64,000 nucleotides of DNA from Bradyrhizobium sp. 141. GTDB lineage: Bacteria > Pseudomonadota > Alphaproteobacteria > Rhizobiales > Xanthobacteraceae. The stretch lies in assembly GCF_023074055.1 (NCBI RefSeq), contig NZ_JADPKR010000098.1, positions 18,959 to 82,958 of the forward strand, read 5' to 3'. The notes under the pieces were generated by a model. The model saw nothing but the letters and a program-made list of their open reading frames with translations, was not told the DNA's origin and did not search any database. Below, piece after piece: positions 63,359 to 64,000 of the stretch; the stretch's first letter is position 1; each line of letters starts with the position of its first letter. Made by a program: the position numbers and the translations under genes.

Positions 63359-63889
63359 TTGCCCAACCCCCACGATTTCCACACGCCACAACCGTCCTAC
63401 ACCAGGGACGAGCTGCTGAGATCGAGCGAAGGCGGCTATTTCGGCCCCGGCAATGCGCAATTGCCGGCTCCGCCGATGCTGATGATGGACCGTATCACCG
63501 AGATCAGCATGGACGGCGGCGCGTTTGGCAAAGGCCATATCGTCGGCGAGCTCGACATTGTGCCGGACCACTGGTTCTTCGATTGCCACTATCGCGGTGA
63601 CGCGATGATGCCCGGAAGCCTGGGCCTGGACGCGATGTGGCAGATGATCGGCTACTGGCTTGGCTGGTCGGGCTCACCGGGCAAGGGCCGCGCCATCGGC
63701 GTCGGCGAGGTCGAGTGCACCGGCACGATCACGCCGGACGCGCGATGCGTGCGCTACGAGGTGACCATGCGTCAGGTCCGGCGCGGCAAGCTGGTGCTCG
63801 GGATCGCCGACGGCCGCGTGCTTGCAGACGGCGTCTGCGTCTTCACGGCCAAGGACATGAGGGTCGGCCTGACCAAGGCCGTGGACTGA
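63359..63889 (+). CDS. fabA: 3-hydroxydecanoyl-ACP dehydratase/isomerase
   Basis: A 176-residue FabA that dehydrates 3-hydroxydecanoyl-ACP and isomerises it to the cis-3 product, the branch point of unsaturated fatty acid synthesis. The catalytic His77 is in HWFFDCHYRGDAMMPG and Asp91 in GLDAMWQM. GNAQLPAPPMLMMDRITEIS is also characteristic. The only fitting start is TTG at 63359, with GAGGA nine bases upstream. fabA is usually followed by fabB; the 110 bases left in the window do not show a fabB start. Confidence 0.93.
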   Translation: MPNPHDFHTPQPSYTRDELLRSSEGGYFGPGNAQLPAPPMLMMDRITEISMDGGAFGKGHIVGELDIVPDHWFFDCHYRGDAMMPGSLGLDAMWQMIGYWLGWSGSPGKGRAIGVGEVECTGTITPDARCVRYEVTMRQVRRGKLVLGIADGRVLADGVCVFTAKDMRVGLTKAVD

Positions 63890-63911
63890 GCATCAGGTCT
63901 CGTAGCAACCA

Positions 63912-64000
63912 TTAAATGGCGGCGGTGTTTTGAGCCGACGGATCGCCTGCGCCTGCCATGATGACGCCGTGCTCGCGTCCGTCAAGGCGTGGCCTGGCGG
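63912..64000 (-). CDS. Possible 3' end of a minus-strand gene
   Basis: The minus strand stays open from the right edge to a TAA at 63912, giving about 28 residues (ending with MAGAGDPSAQNTAAI). A polar C-terminal tail would fit, but the fragment is too short to identify or to prove that it is coding. Confidence 0.25.
   Translation of the reverse strand, partial: ARPRLDGREHGVIMAGAGDPSAQNTAAI

Overview
The window looks like chromosomal DNA of a Bradyrhizobium-type alphaproteobacterium (Nitrobacteraceae). This is an inference from the high GC content, the three Omp25/Omp31-type porins that mature at an AADLxAR motif, a class I PHA synthase, a tripartite tricarboxylate transporter, and two long palindromic intergenic repeats of a kind familiar from Bradyrhizobium. 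About 61 protein-coding genes can be supported. No tRNA, rRNA, CRISPR array, insertion sequence or prophage was seen.

Layout. 0-7 kb: a carboxymuconolactone decarboxylase and a divergent MarR regulator with a clear shared operator, two small proteins, a lytic transglycosylase, an SDR/class II aldolase pair and recJ. 7-12.4 kb: a soluble chemoreceptor-like sensor, an NAD(P)-binding protein with a secreted cupin, and an apparent operon of two small proteins, a GT4 glycosyltransferase and an L,D-transpeptidase. 12.4-19.6 kb: a six-gene catabolic operon (enoyl-CoA hydratase, class III CoA-transferase, tctC, tctB, tctA, pdxA-like dehydrogenase) divergent from a GntR regulator, with a repeat-rich control region between them. 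19.8-24 kb: a Tat-exported metallo-beta-lactamase-fold enzyme, an OFA-type MFS carrier followed by three very small proteins, and a LysR regulator. 24-29.3 kb: an RND efflux pump with a divergent TetR regulator and tandem operators. 29.3-39.2 kb: a cyclase/ATPase/TPR signalling giant, an FAD-linked oxidase, and a two-gene cassette coding for a fatty-acid alpha-dioxygenase-like haem enzyme and an overlapping P450-like protein, then a HAD dehalogenase and a DUF4261 protein. 39.2-51.8 kb is largely housekeeping: glpX, hom, an aminotransferase, phaC, a MAPEG protein, argC with a PaiB-like flavoprotein, DedA and parE. 52-64 kb: porins, an SDR, an FAD monooxygenase, a Gly/Ala-rich secreted protein, a secreted caspase-fold protease, an AraC regulator, a DEAD-box helicase, a GGDEF protein and fabA.

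The most interesting piece is at 34.3-37.1 kb. The first protein keeps the distal His, the catalytic Tyr and the proximal His of alpha-dioxygenases/cyclooxygenases. Its stop codon lies inside the start of a compact 299-residue P450-like protein that ends in a Cys-containing haem-loop-like segment. Together they resemble, as two separate genes, the fused dioxygenase-P450 oxylipin synthases of fungi. Also notable: recJ lies about 32 kb from hom-glpX, although in many alphaproteobacteria these genes are neighbours, so the 7-39 kb stretch may be a large accessory insertion.
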